This document shows positions 11,227 to 19,626 of a stretch of DNA of 64,000 nt, piece by piece. Source of the stretch: Micromonospora sp. CP22 (GTDB taxonomy: Bacteria > Actinomycetota > Actinomycetes > Mycobacteriales > Micromonosporaceae); the NCBI RefSeq assembly GCF_009712475.1, contig NZ_VCJO01000003.1:62001-126000 (forward strand), given 5' to 3'. Every line of letters starts with the position of its first letter. Within the stretch, counting starts at the first letter, position 1. Under the pieces are notes generated by a model. That model did not search any database. It worked only from the letters and a program-made list of their open reading frames with translations, and was not told where the DNA came from. The position numbers and the translations under genes were made by a program.

Positions 11227-11245
11227 TTCCGGAAAAATATCGGTA
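11227..11245. promoter_or_regulatory. AT-rich CCGGAAAAATATCGG site (LacI-type operator candidate)
   Basis: The 15-mer CCGGAAAAATATCGG at 11229-11243 recurs exactly at 16982-16996 before the xylanase gene, and its AAAATATCGGTA core recurs inverted near 14907-14918. Here it lies just beyond the 3' end of the first lacI gene, in a convergent intergenic region with no start codon, so its role at this spot is unclear. Confidence 0.4.
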
Positions 11246-11250
11246 CCCGG

Positions 11251-12264
11251 TCAGACAGCGGCGGCGCTGTCCCGGATGACGAGCTCGGTCGCCAACTCCA
11301 CCCGAGGGCTCTCCACCTTCTCCCCACGAGCCAGACGCAACACCGTCCGAGCAGCCAACATCCCCATCTCGGCCAGCGGCTGCCGCACCGTGGTCAACGG
11401 CGGAGAACACCACCGCACCTCCGGCAGGTCGTCGAAACCCACCACGCTGATGTCGTCCGGCACCCGCAAACCCCGCTGCCGAACCGCCTCGTACACACCC
11501 AACGCCATCTGGTCACTCGACGCGAAAATCGCCGTCGGCGGCTCGCTCAACCCGAGCAACCGCAGCCCACCGTTGAACCCGGCCTCGTGGTAGAAGTCGC
11601 CCGGGCAGATCAGGTCCTCGTCGAAGGGCAGGCCGGCGGCGTCCAGGGCGGCCCGGTAGCCGTCCATCCGGGCCCGGCTGCACATCAACTGCGATGGCCC
11701 GGCGATGAACCCGATCCGCCGATGCCCCAACCCGATCAGATACTCCGTCGCCCGCAGGCCACCGGCCCAGTTGGTGGCACCGATCGTCGTCGCCTCCCGG
11801 GCCGGGAGGCCGTCCGCGTCGACGATCACCACCGGGATGTTCAGCCGGCGCAGCTCGTCCTGTAGGGGCGGCTCCACCATCGAGGTCACGAAGATCACGC
11901 CTTCGGTGCCCCGGCGGCGCATGCCGTCGAGCCACTGCTCCGCCGAGGAGGTCCGACGGTGGATGGCCGACACCACGGTGCCCACCCCGGCAGCGTGGGC
12001 CACATCCTCCACACCCCGAATGATCTCCACCGCCCACGGGCTGTCCAGATCATTGAAGACCAGGTCCACCAACCCCGAACTAGCCCGCATACTCGGCGGC
12101 CGACGCCGGTAACCATGCCGCGTCAGCAACTCCTCCACCCGCTCACGGGTCTGCGGAGCCACATCCGAACGACCATTGATCACCCGGGAAACCGTCGGCA
12201 CCGACACCCCCGCCAGGTCCGCTATCGCGGAGATTGTGATCTTCCGGGTGTCTCTGGCAACCAC
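11251..12264 (-). CDS. LacI-family transcriptional regulator (copy A)
   Basis: A 337-residue LacI repressor: N-terminal helix-turn-helix (ISAIADLAGVSVPTVSRVIN, about residues 11-30), hinge, then a periplasmic-binding-type effector domain ending SVVGFDDLPEVRW. GTG start at 12264 with GGGGAG upstream. It is a near-copy of the next gene: the DNA-binding region and C-terminal third are almost identical at the base level, while the middle (effector lobe, roughly residues 105-233) differs. It is transcribed in the same direction as copy B and the sugar-binding lipoprotein, 127 bases behind copy B. By location it should control xylan/xylo-oligosaccharide genes; the true ligand is unknown. Confidence 0.9.
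   Translation of the reverse strand: MVARDTRKITISAIADLAGVSVPTVSRVINGRSDVAPQTRERVEELLTRHGYRRRPPSMRASSGLVDLVFNDLDSPWAVEIIRGVEDVAHAAGVGTVVSAIHRRTSSAEQWLDGMRRRGTEGVIFVTSMVEPPLQDELRRLNIPVVIVDADGLPAREATTIGATNWAGGLRATEYLIGLGHRRIGFIAGPSQLMCSRARMDGYRAALDAAGLPFDEDLICPGDFYHEAGFNGGLRLLGLSEPPTAIFASSDQMALGVYEAVRQRGLRVPDDISVVGFDDLPEVRWCSPPLTTVRQPLAEMGMLAARTVLRLARGEKVESPRVELATELVIRDSAAAV
11258..12217. repeat. Tandem duplication, copy A of the lacI pair
   Basis: Aligns without indels at a constant offset of 1165 bases to 12423-13382. Bases 11258-11564 differ from copy B at one position and 11957-12217 (261 bases) at none, whereas 11565-11956 is clearly diverged. The mosaic pattern suggests gene conversion of the two ends. 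Confidence 0.9.
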
Positions 12265-12391
12265 GGCACTCCCCTACCAACCGGTACGGCGACAGCCCGC
12301 ACCGTTCCCGGTACGGCTAGGGCGGGCAACTAGCCGCCCGCCCACACCCTAGTGCCGGAAATTTCACTCGACTATCGGTAGTTGGCGCAGT
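12265..12391. promoter_or_regulatory. Intergenic region between the two lacI genes, probable promoter of copy A
   Basis: This 127-base gap contains CCGGAAATTTCAC at about 12356-12368, similar to the CCGGAA-TTT sites near the GH43 and GH10 genes, and a small GC-rich inverted repeat (GGCGGGCAACTAGCCGCCCGCC, about 12321-12342) that may terminate copy B transcription. Both assignments are inferred. Confidence 0.35.
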
Positions 12392-13429
12392 TCACTCCGA
12401 AGACCCCTGATCAACACGTGGCGCGGCGGCGCTGTCCCGGATGACGAGCTCGGTCGCCAACTCCACCCGAGGACTCTCCACCTTCTCCCCACGAGCCAGA
12501 CGCAACACCGTCCGAGCAGCCAACATCCCCATCTCGGCCAGCGGCTGCCGCACCGTGGTCAACGGCGGAGAACACCACCGCACCTCCGGCAGGTCGTCGA
12601 AACCCACCACGCTGATGTCGTCCGGCACCCGCAAACCCCGCTGCCGAACCGCCTCGTACACACCCAACGCCATCTGGTCACTCGACGCGAAAATCGCCGT
12701 CGGCGGCTCGCTCAACCCGAGCAACCGCACCCCGCCGGAGAACCCGGCCTCGTGGTAGAAGTTGCCCGCCTGGATGAGCCGGTCGTCGATCGAGATCCCG
12801 GCGGCCTCCAGGGCCGCCCGGTAGCCGTCTATCCGGGCCCGGCTGCACATCAACTGCGGCGGCCCGGCGATGAACCCGATCCGCCGATGCCCCAACCCGA
12901 TCAGATACTCCGTCGCCCGCAGGCTTCCCGCCCAGTTGGTGGCACCGATGGTCGGCGCGTCCTGAGCGGGAACACCAGCGGGATCGACGATCACGGCGGG
13001 GATGTTCAGCCGACGCAACTCCGCCTGCTGCGGCGGTTCGAGCGTGGAGGTCACGAAGATGACCCCCTCGGTGGAGCGGGTCCGGATGTTGTCCAGCCAC
13101 TGCTTGGCCGAGGAGGAACGCCGGTGGATGGCCGACACCACGGTGCCCACCCCGGCAGCGTGGGCCACATCCTCCACACCCCGAATGATCTCCACCGCCC
13201 ACGGGCTGTCCAGATCATTGAAGACCAGGTCCACCAACCCCGAACTAGCCCGCATACTCGGCGGCCGACGCCGGTAACCATGCCGCGTCAGCAACTCCTC
13301 CACCCGCTCACGGGTCTGCGGAGCCACATCCGAACGACCATTGATCACCCGGGAAACCGTCGGCACCGACACCCCCGCCAGGCGGGCGATGGCCGCGATG
13401 GTCACCGTCCGGTTGTCGTTGGCAGCCAT
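12392..13429 (-). CDS. LacI-family transcriptional regulator (copy B)
   Basis: A 345-residue LacI repressor, sister of copy A. The same recognition-helix region VSVPTVSRVINGRSDV suggests that both proteins read the same operator. The C-terminus has a 9-residue tail (PRVDQGSSE) absent from copy A. The start at 13429 is preceded by GAGGGAGG at ideal spacing, so I reject the longer frame opening at 13486. It lies 91 bases downstream of the sugar-binding lipoprotein gene on the same strand and probably shares its transcript. Because the effector lobes differ, the pair may answer different sugars (for example xylobiose versus arabinoxylan fragments); this is inference. Confidence 0.9.
   Translation of the reverse strand: MAANDNRTVTIAAIARLAGVSVPTVSRVINGRSDVAPQTRERVEELLTRHGYRRRPPSMRASSGLVDLVFNDLDSPWAVEIIRGVEDVAHAAGVGTVVSAIHRRSSSAKQWLDNIRTRSTEGVIFVTSTLEPPQQAELRRLNIPAVIVDPAGVPAQDAPTIGATNWAGSLRATEYLIGLGHRRIGFIAGPPQLMCSRARIDGYRAALEAAGISIDDRLIQAGNFYHEAGFSGGVRLLGLSEPPTAIFASSDQMALGVYEAVRQRGLRVPDDISVVGFDDLPEVRWCSPPLTTVRQPLAEMGMLAARTVLRLARGEKVESPRVELATELVIRDSAAAPRVDQGSSE
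12423..13382. repeat. Tandem duplication, copy B of the lacI pair
   Basis: Partner of 11258-12217, same orientation, constant 1165-base offset. The near-identical blocks are 12423-12729 (one mismatch) and 13122-13382 (none). Confidence 0.9.
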
Positions 13430-13520
13430 GCGCCTCCCTCTCTCGCTCATCCACTGACGCTGCCGGCGAGGTGCCGGCGCTGACAATCGGCGGCATGGCG
13501 TCCGTGCCCCGGCACACCCG

Positions 13521-14816
13521 CTACTTCTGCTTCTTCGCGACCCTGGTGATGTCCTTGACGATCTGGTCCGGCCGCTTCTTGCCGGCGATCAGCTCGGCCA
13601 CGCTCTCGTTGACCTGCTGACCCACCGCCGGCGGGTACGCCTGGTCGAGGTAGAGCTGGAAGCCGGTCGCGATGCCGAGGTTAGCCGCCACGACCTGGTT
13701 GTTCAGGTCCTTGATGCCACCGGCCGCGGCCTGGTTGGTGGGCAGCACCGCACCGGTCTGGGCGGCCCGCCGCTGGTTCCTCGCCTGCAGCAGCGTCCGC
13801 AGGAAGTCAACCGTGGAGGCCGGCGCGTCGCGGCCGACCACGAAGCCGTTTCCGCCGCCGAACGCGTCGGTGGCCGAGCCCTTGCCGTTCTCCACCGCCG
13901 GGAAGGGGAAGAAGGCGAGCCGGTCGCCGAGGCCACGCTTGCTGCTCGACGAGGAGGCCTGCACCGACGGGGCCCACTGGCCCATCAGCTCCATGGCGGC
14001 GTCCTCGTTGCCCATCGTCGCGGCCTGCCCGGTTTCGGACCCGTACTCCGCGCGCAGGAAGCCCTTCTGGAACGGCTCCATCTCGACCAGTTCCCGCAGG
14101 CGCTCGCCGGCGGCGATGAAGACCGGGGTGTTGAAGTTGCTGTCCTCTGCCGCGGCCTGCAGCGCCTCCAGCCCGCCGATCCGCATCGCCAGGTACGCCC
14201 AGTAGTAGTGACCCGGCCACTTGTCCTTGCCACCGAGCGCGATCGGGGCGATGTTGACGGCCTTGAGCTTCGTGACCGCCTCCAGCAGCTCGCCCCAGGT
14301 CTTCGGTGGCGTCTCGATACCGGCCTTGGCGAAGTGGTCCCGGTTGTACCAGAAGCCGACCATGCCGATGTCGAACGGGATGCCGTAGATCTTGTCGTCG
14401 ACCGTGTACGGCTGCAACGAGGCGGGCAGCAGCTGCCCGATCCATCCCTGGACCTCGCCGGTGATGTCCTTGACCAGACCGGCCTCGACCTGCTGTCGCA
14501 GTGCGCCGCCACCCCATGACTGGAACAGGTCCGGCGGCATGGCCGCCTCGACCGCGCCGTTCAGTTTGGTCTTGAACGCCTCGACCTCCAGCGGATGCAC
14601 ATCGATCGTGACGTTGGAGTGTGCGTTCTCGTACTGCCGTGCCATATCAGCCCAGACGCTGAGCATCGGCTCGGCGTCCTGGACGTGCCACCACCTGATC
14701 TTCTGCGGGCTTGCGGAAGCGCCGCTGTCCCCATCCCCGCAGGCGCCGAGCAGGAGCGCGCCGGCGCCTGCGCCGGCCAGCCCCAGCAGCGACCGGCGGG
14801 AGAGGTGCGATGTCAT
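13521..14816 (-). CDS. ABC transporter sugar-binding lipoprotein, no permease genes adjacent
   Basis: A 431-residue family-1 solute-binding protein. The leader has a twin-arginine-like SRRSLLGLA (Arg7-Arg8) and a lipobox LLGAC with Cys26, so it is a membrane-anchored lipoprotein. The mature part shows carbohydrate-binding-type features such as YGIPFDIGMVGFWYNRDHF. It lies divergent from the GH43 beta-xylosidase with probable LacI operators between, and upstream of two lacI genes, so xylo-oligosaccharides are the likely ligand. No permease genes occur beside it; it must use permeases and an MsiK-like ATPase encoded elsewhere, or share those of another system. Ligand inferred, family sure. Confidence 0.9.
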   Translation of the reverse strand: MTSHLSRRSLLGLAGAGAGALLLGACGDGDSGASASPQKIRWWHVQDAEPMLSVWADMARQYENAHSNVTIDVHPLEVEAFKTKLNGAVEAAMPPDLFQSWGGGALRQQVEAGLVKDITGEVQGWIGQLLPASLQPYTVDDKIYGIPFDIGMVGFWYNRDHFAKAGIETPPKTWGELLEAVTKLKAVNIAPIALGGKDKWPGHYYWAYLAMRIGGLEALQAAAEDSNFNTPVFIAAGERLRELVEMEPFQKGFLRAEYGSETGQAATMGNEDAAMELMGQWAPSVQASSSSSKRGLGDRLAFFPFPAVENGKGSATDAFGGGNGFVVGRDAPASTVDFLRTLLQARNQRRAAQTGAVLPTNQAAAGGIKDLNNQVVAANLGIATGFQLYLDQAYPPAVGQQVNESVAELIAGKKRPDQIVKDITRVAKKQK

Positions 14817-14906
14817 GGTTCATCCCTTCGGGAGGCGTGATGCGCGGAGGGAACACCGCCGCGATCGGCGGCGGCCATGAAAACGGGATCGCAAGTTTCG
14901 CTTCGA

Positions 14907-14925
14907 TACCGATATTTTCGAGATG
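14907..14925. promoter_or_regulatory. AT-rich operator candidate before the sugar-binding gene
   Basis: ATACCGATATTTTCGAGAT; its reverse strand shares the 12-mer AAAATATCGGTA with the site at 11229-11243. It lies about 90 bases before the lipoprotein gene start and 140 bases before the GH43 start, in the divergent promoter region. Likely bound by one or both adjacent LacI proteins. Confidence 0.5.
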
Positions 14926-15014
14926 ATTGCGGGCACGTTACGACGGCCCTACGTCGCCGGTCAAGGGGGTGTCGCGAGCGGACGCCAGCCGATACCGTGA
15001 GCCCAATCTTGGCA

Positions 15015-15036
15015 CTTCCGGAGTATTTCCGGGAAG
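15015..15036. promoter_or_regulatory. Inverted-repeat operator candidate before the GH43 gene
   Basis: An imperfect palindrome with arms CTTCCGGA and TTTCCGGGAAG around a short AT-containing centre, ending 31 bases before the GH43 start codon. It resembles CCGGAA/TTCCGG sites before the GH10 gene. Repressor site by inference. Confidence 0.5.
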
Positions 15037-15067
15037 AAACCGGGATCGTGACCTGAAGGAGTCGAAC

Positions 15068-16690
15068 ATGTCGACCGAGATCGCAGACGTGGCTATCGGC
15101 CGGTCGATCCGCAACCCCGTCCTGTCCGGCTTCCATCCGGACCCGTCCATTCTGCGGGTCGACGACGACTACTACCTGGCAACCTCGACCTTCGAGTGGT
15201 ACCCCGGCGTCCGGGTGCACCACTCGAAGGACCTCGTCCACTGGCGGGAACTGGGCGGAATCATCACCGAACGACGGCTGCTCGACCTGCGCGGCTGCGG
15301 CGACTCCAACGGGATCTGGGCGCCGGACCTGACGTACCACGACGGGTTGTTCCACCTCGTCTACAGCGATGTCGCCAGCTTCGCCAGCGGGTACTGGGAC
15401 GCGCAGAACTTCCTCACCACCGCGCCGACCATCACGGGACCGTGGTCGGACCCGGTACGGCTGCACTCGCACGGCTTCGACGCCGCGCTGTTCCACGACG
15501 ACGACGGCACCTCCTGGCTGTTGGCGATGAGCGCTGACTGGCGGCCGGGCCGCGACCGCTTCGGTGGTATCGAGATTCAGCAGTATGACCGGGTCAAGCG
15601 GCAACTGGTCGGACGACCCCGGATCATCTTCACCGGCACCGAGGCGGGGCTGACCGAGGGACCTCACATCTACCGCCACGACGGCTGGTACTGGCTGGTC
15701 ACCGCCGAGGGCGGCACCAGTTGGGAACACCAGGTCACCGTCGCCCGGTCACGGGACCTGTTCGGACCGTACGAGGTGGACCCGGCCGGACCACTGATCA
15801 CCTCGGTGGGTCGGCCCGACCTGACGTTGCAGAAGGCCGGCCACGGCAGCCTGGTCCGCACCCAGCGCGGCGAGTGGTACCTGGCCCACCTGGTGGCCCG
15901 CCCCTACAGTCCGCTCGGCAACTGCGTCCTCGGCCGGGAGACCGCGATCCAGAAGGTGGACTGGTCGCCGGGCGGCTGGCCGTGCGTTCCCGGCCGGGTT
16001 CCGGCCGACGAGATCCCGGCCCCGGACCTGCCGGCCCATCCGTGGCCCGACGAGCCGACCACCGATCACTTCGACGCCCCCCAACTGGGCCCCGGCTGGT
16101 CGACGCTGCGCCGGCCGGCCACGGACGACTGGATCGACCTGCGTTCCCGCCCGTCGCACCTGCGCGTGTACGGCGGCCAGTCCCCGGTCGGCAAGCAGAC
16201 CCCGAGCCTGGTGGCGCGGCCGGTGGGAGCGGTCCGCTGCTCGCTGGAGACCCTCGTCGAGTTCGACCCGGGCGACCACCGGCACCTGGCGGGGATCACC
16301 GGCTACTACAACACCGAGAACTGGCACCATCTCTACCTGACCCGCGCCGACGACGGACGGGCCGTGCTGGAGCTGCTCACCTGCGACGGGGGGCACCGCA
16401 CCGCGTACCCGCAGCTGACCGTCGACACCGGAGGCCGACTGCGGGTGGGCCTGCGGGTCACCTTCGACGGCCCGGCGCTACGCTTCGCGTACGACCTGGG
16501 TGACGGCTGGCAGGACCTGCCGGTGGAGTTGGACACCACCATCCTCTCCGACGAACACGCGGCCCGGATCGTCGACGGCGAACCGGCGGCCTGGGGCTTC
16601 ACCGGCGCCCTGCTCGGCATCTGGGTGCAGGACATCGGCGGCGACGGCCGCTACGCCGACTTCGACTACGCCACCTATCTCGAACACTGA
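15068..16690 (+). CDS. GH43 beta-xylosidase (bifunctional arabinofuranosidase possible)
   Basis: A 540-residue glycoside hydrolase of the XynB/SXA type that releases xylose from xylo-oligosaccharides. The five-bladed propeller domain (about 14-320) carries the catalytic triad: general base Asp25 in GFHPDPS, pKa modulator Asp138 in GFDAALFHDDDG, and general acid Glu197 in TEGPHIY; spacings (113 and 172) match the Selenomonas SXA enzyme. A C-terminal concanavalin-A-like GH43 accessory domain follows (about 345-540). No signal peptide, so it acts in the cytoplasm on imported oligomers. ATG 15068 has GAAGGAG six bases upstream. Divergent from the sugar-binding lipoprotein gene and probably repressed through the CCGGAA-type operators before it. 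Minor arabinofuranosidase activity is common in this group. Confidence 0.93.
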   Translation: MSTEIADVAIGRSIRNPVLSGFHPDPSILRVDDDYYLATSTFEWYPGVRVHHSKDLVHWRELGGIITERRLLDLRGCGDSNGIWAPDLTYHDGLFHLVYSDVASFASGYWDAQNFLTTAPTITGPWSDPVRLHSHGFDAALFHDDDGTSWLLAMSADWRPGRDRFGGIEIQQYDRVKRQLVGRPRIIFTGTEAGLTEGPHIYRHDGWYWLVTAEGGTSWEHQVTVARSRDLFGPYEVDPAGPLITSVGRPDLTLQKAGHGSLVRTQRGEWYLAHLVARPYSPLGNCVLGRETAIQKVDWSPGGWPCVPGRVPADEIPAPDLPAHPWPDEPTTDHFDAPQLGPGWSTLRRPATDDWIDLRSRPSHLRVYGGQSPVGKQTPSLVARPVGAVRCSLETLVEFDPGDHRHLAGITGYYNTENWHHLYLTRADDGRAVLELLTCDGGHRTAYPQLTVDTGGRLRVGLRVTFDGPALRFAYDLGDGWQDLPVELDTTILSDEHAARIVDGEPAAWGFTGALLGIWVQDIGGDGRYADFDYATYLEH

Positions 16691-17119
16691 TCCGGTCGGC
16701 CCGGCGGCGCACGACCGTCGGGGCGACCCACCCGCTGTCGCGGGCCCTTGACCCGGGCCGGCTCGAACCCGTCACGGAACCCTCGGGAGCGAGCCGGCCC
16801 GGCCTCGTTCACAAGGTGTGTCGGGAGGTTGACCGACCGCCACAAACGCGGGGATGGATCCGGAAGTTTCCGGTTCGAATCCGGACGTTCCCGCAGTGCA
16901 CACGGGCAACTTCCGGAATTTTTCGAGGTTGACGGGGGGCATCGATGGCCCTAACGTTTCGGCCAAGTTACCGATCGACATCCGGAAAAATATCGGTGGC
17001 TTCCGCGACCGCTCGCGACCGGCCACCGCCCCTCGTACCGCCTCCGACCTGCTCAGCACCGGCCCGGAACCTGCACTTCATGATCGACATCTGTCGATCG
17101 GAGATCGAGAGGACTGCAG
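16691..17119. promoter_or_regulatory. Xylanase promoter region with a cluster of CCGGAA sites
   Basis: This 429-base gap has no gene. It holds four related motifs in about 140 bases: the imperfect palindrome CCGGAAGTTTCCGG (16860-16873), CTTCCGGAATTTTTCGAG (16910-16927), a looser GTTTCGGCCAAGTTACCGAT (about 16955-16974), and CCGGAAAAATATCGG (16982-16996), the last an exact repeat of 11229-11243. They lie 120-260 bases before the GH10 start. Multiple LacI-type operators are the simplest reading. GAGAGGA at 17107-17113 is the ribosome site. Confidence 0.5.
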
Positions 17120-18313
17120 ATGAAGTTGAGACGGTGGATGACCGTCGGCACGGTCGCCGTGGTGACCGCGGCGACGTTGAACATGGTGCCGGCCACCGCC
17201 GGTCGGCCGTACGACCCGACCGCGCAGACCCTCGGCGCTCTCGGCCTGCGCCACGGCCTCCAGATCGGCACCGCGGTCAGCATGGACGCCCTCAACGACA
17301 AGGCCGACCCGGAGTACCGCAAGATCACCGCATCCGAGTTCGTCTCCGTCACCGCCGAGAACGCGATGAAGTGGGAGAGCCTCGAACCCACCCGTGGCAC
17401 CTACAACTGGGGTCCGGCCGACCAGCTCGTCGAGTTCGCCAAGCGCAACCGGCAGAGCGTACGCGGACACGTGCTCGTCTGGCACAACCAGCTCCCGCAG
17501 TGGCTGACCGACGGGGTCGCCGACGGCTCCATCAGCAAGCAGGAGCTGCGCGAGCTGCTGCGCAAGCACATCACCACCGTGGTCAAGCGCTACAAGGGCA
17601 AGGTCTGGCAGTGGGACGTCGTCAACGAGGCGGTCAGCGACCCGTGGGACAACCCACCCACCCTGCACTACAAGGGTTTCTGGGCAGAGCACCTCGGCCC
17701 CGGCTACCTCGCTGACGCCTTCCGGTGGGCCCGCGCCGCCGACCCCAAGGCGCTGCTGTTCTACAACGACTACAACATCGAGGCGTTCGGCTCCGGCAAC
17801 CCCGCCGACGACAAGACCCAGTTCGTCTACGACATGGTCAAGCGGCTGCGCGCCCAGGGCGTACCGATCGACGGCGTCGGCGCGCAGGGCCACCTCGGCA
17901 CCCAGTACGGCAACTTCAGCACCTTCCAGGTGACCGAGGCGTTGAAGAAGTTCACCGCGCTCGGGGTGGCGACCGCGTTCACCGAGGTCGACGTCCGCAG
18001 CCAGATGACCGAAGCCGTCCAGGACGGCAACTCCGAGGAGATCAACCCCAGGTTGCAGGCCTCGGCCGCCAACCACAGCGTGCTGATGAAGGCGTGCCTG
18101 GCCGTCCGCAGCTGCCTCTCGTACACCGTCTGGGGCTTCAGCGACAAGCACTCCTGGGTGCCGGGTTGGTTCAGCGACCCGCCCGAGGGCCTGGCCACCA
18201 TCATGGATGAGAACTACCAGCCCAAGCTGGCCTACCACGAGATCAAGTCCGACCTGATCCTCGCCGGCCCGCCGTACGTCCTGCCCCGCATCGCACCCAA
18301 GCCCCGCCGCTGA
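17120..18313 (+). CDS. Secreted GH10 endo-1,4-beta-xylanase
   Basis: A 397-residue endoxylanase of family GH10, a TIM barrel that cuts the xylan backbone outside the cell. A Sec-type signal peptide spans about residues 1-28 (basic MKLRRW, hydrophobic core, ATAG). Conserved elements: TAENAMKWESLEP, RGHVLVWHNQLPQW, acid/base Glu170 in WDVVNEAVSD, nucleophile Glu289 in FTEVDVR, and SYTVWGFSDKHSW. No carbohydrate-binding module; after the barrel only a short proline-rich tail. GAGAGGA precedes the ATG. Its products would be taken up by the neighbouring binding-protein system and finished by the cytoplasmic GH43 enzyme. A strong hairpin ends the transcript. Confidence 0.96.
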   Translation: MKLRRWMTVGTVAVVTAATLNMVPATAGRPYDPTAQTLGALGLRHGLQIGTAVSMDALNDKADPEYRKITASEFVSVTAENAMKWESLEPTRGTYNWGPADQLVEFAKRNRQSVRGHVLVWHNQLPQWLTDGVADGSISKQELRELLRKHITTVVKRYKGKVWQWDVVNEAVSDPWDNPPTLHYKGFWAEHLGPGYLADAFRWARAADPKALLFYNDYNIEAFGSGNPADDKTQFVYDMVKRLRAQGVPIDGVGAQGHLGTQYGNFSTFQVTEALKKFTALGVATAFTEVDVRSQMTEAVQDGNSEEINPRLQASAANHSVLMKACLAVRSCLSYTVWGFSDKHSWVPGWFSDPPEGLATIMDENYQPKLAYHEIKSDLILAGPPYVLPRIAPKPRR

Positions 18314-18355
18314 CCCTCGTCACGGCGGGCGGACCAGCCATCCACCACCACCAGC

Positions 18356-18391
18356 GGGCCGTGTGGGGCGGTCAACCGCCCCACACGGCCC
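18356..18391. terminator. Perfect 16-bp hairpin after the xylanase gene
   Basis: Inverted repeat 18356-18371 with 18376-18391 and a TCAA loop, 43 bases after the GH10 stop and before the next ribosome site. Confidence 0.75.
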
Positions 18392-18414
18392 ACCTAAAGC
18401 GGGAGGTCCGACCG

Positions 18415-19083
18415 ATGACGTCCACAACCCATCCCCTACGCCCACCGCGTGCCGCGTCCGGGTTGGGCGCCGGACCGCCACCGGTACGACCGACCGAGGT
18501 CATCGGCGCCGACCACACCGTCTGTCTCACCTTCGACGATGGCCCACACCCGGAACACACCCCACACCTCCTCGACGTCCTGGCCGCACACCGCGTCCAG
18601 GCGATCTTTTTTGTGCAGGGTGACCGTGTCATCGAGCACCCCGAGCTGGTGCGCCGGATCGTCGCGGCCGGACACACGCTGGGCAACCACAGCATGCACC
18701 ACGACGACATGAGCACCTGGGCCGCCGGCCGGATCGCCTCGGACCTGCTGGAGACCAACGCGGTCATCCGGCACGCCGTACCGCACGTCCGGGTCCGCTA
18801 CTTCCGCGCACCGTACGGCGCCTGGGGTCAGACCCCCGGCGTGGCGACGGCGCTCGGGATGCGGCCGATGGGTTGGCGGCTGGCCGTGATGGACTGGGAG
18901 ACACCCGGCACGGACGAACTGCTGCGGCGGCTCGTCGAGGGTGTCGCACCCGGTGCGGTGGTACTGCTGCACGACGGCGGCGGTGACCGCAGCCAGACCG
19001 TCGACGCCGTCGACCGGGCCATCCCCGAACTGCGCGCGGAGGGTTGGCGTTTCGCGCTGCCCGCAGGCGCGGACGCGCGCTGA
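18415..19083 (+). CDS. Polysaccharide deacetylase (NodB domain, CE4)
   Basis: A 222-residue CE4-type deacetylase, a metal-dependent enzyme removing N- or O-acetyl groups from chitin oligomers, peptidoglycan or acetyl-xylan. Motif 1 is TFDDGPH (Asp41-Asp42), motif 2 HSMHHDD (metal ligands His92 and His96), motif 3 RAPYG, and a late LLHDGGG motif carries the catalytic His. There is no clear signal peptide; the N-terminus is proline-rich. ATG 18415 has GGGAGG upstream. It lies after the xylanase, so acetyl-xylan is a tempting substrate, but the hairpin between them argues for separate transcription and the short form lacks export signals. Substrate uncertain. Confidence 0.88.
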   Translation: MTSTTHPLRPPRAASGLGAGPPPVRPTEVIGADHTVCLTFDDGPHPEHTPHLLDVLAAHRVQAIFFVQGDRVIEHPELVRRIVAAGHTLGNHSMHHDDMSTWAAGRIASDLLETNAVIRHAVPHVRVRYFRAPYGAWGQTPGVATALGMRPMGWRLAVMDWETPGTDELLRRLVEGVAPGAVVLLHDGGGDRSQTVDAVDRAIPELRAEGWRFALPAGADAR

Positions 19084-19123
19084 GGGCACCCGACCCGCTG
19101 CCGCCCGTCGAGACCACCGGCTC

Positions 19124-19152
19124 AGCTGTGCGGCCGAGACCGCCGCACAGCT
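19124..19152. terminator. Hairpin after the deacetylase gene
   Basis: Perfect 11-bp inverted repeat AGCTGTGCGGC / GCCGCACAGCT with a 7-base loop, 41 bases after the stop. The following 130 bases up to the tRNA genes contain nothing recognisable. Confidence 0.6.
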
Positions 19153-19285
19153 ACCGTCGACTGTCGCGTGCCTGAGCGACATTCCCGAGCCGCGCGCCCA
19201 GGCACGGAATCGAGTGTCTGTGTGGCCGCGTGCGGCCCGTCGAACCCGGCGCGATCGCGCCCGGCGGGGCCAGCCTCGCGAAACA

Positions 19286-19360
19286 TGGTGGGCGATACTG
19301 GGTTTGAACCAGTGACCTCTTCCGTGTCAAGGAAGCGCGCTCCCACTGCGCCAATCGCCC
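19286..19360 (-). tRNA. tRNA-Val(GAC), copy 1, CCA encoded
   Basis: On the minus strand the 7-bp acceptor GGGCGAT pairs with ATCGCCC, the anticodon loop is TTGACAC (anticodon GAC) on a CTTCC/GGAAG stem, and the T arm has GGTTCAAACC. Discriminator A and CCA are encoded at 19286-19289. The tRNA body is identical to the gene at 21871-21945. Confidence 0.95.
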
Positions 19361-19399
19361 GTGGTGATCGGCGGCACCCACAGGTGCGGCCGGATTGCG

Positions 19400-19472
19400 A
19401 GCGGACGACGGGACTCGAACCCGCGACCCTCACCTTGGCAAGGTGATGCGCTACCAACTGCGCTACGTCCGC
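19400..19472 (-). tRNA. tRNA-Gly(GCC), copy 1
   Basis: Minus-strand cloverleaf with acceptor GCGGACG/CGTCCGC, anticodon loop TTGCCAA (GCC) on a TCACC/GGTGA stem, and T arm GGGTTCGAGTCCC. No encoded CCA. Same sequence as the gene at 22062-22134. Confidence 0.95.
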
Positions 19473-19626
19473 ATGCCCCCGGGCAGTGCCGGCGACGCAG
19501 GCAACTCTACCCGATGACAAGATCGCGGGGAGTGCCGCCCCCGGCAGGTACGTGATTGCGCCGCTCATCCCCCGGGTACAGACCTCTCTCGACAGCACAC
19601 CGCACCCCCGGACAAAGGAGGCTGTC

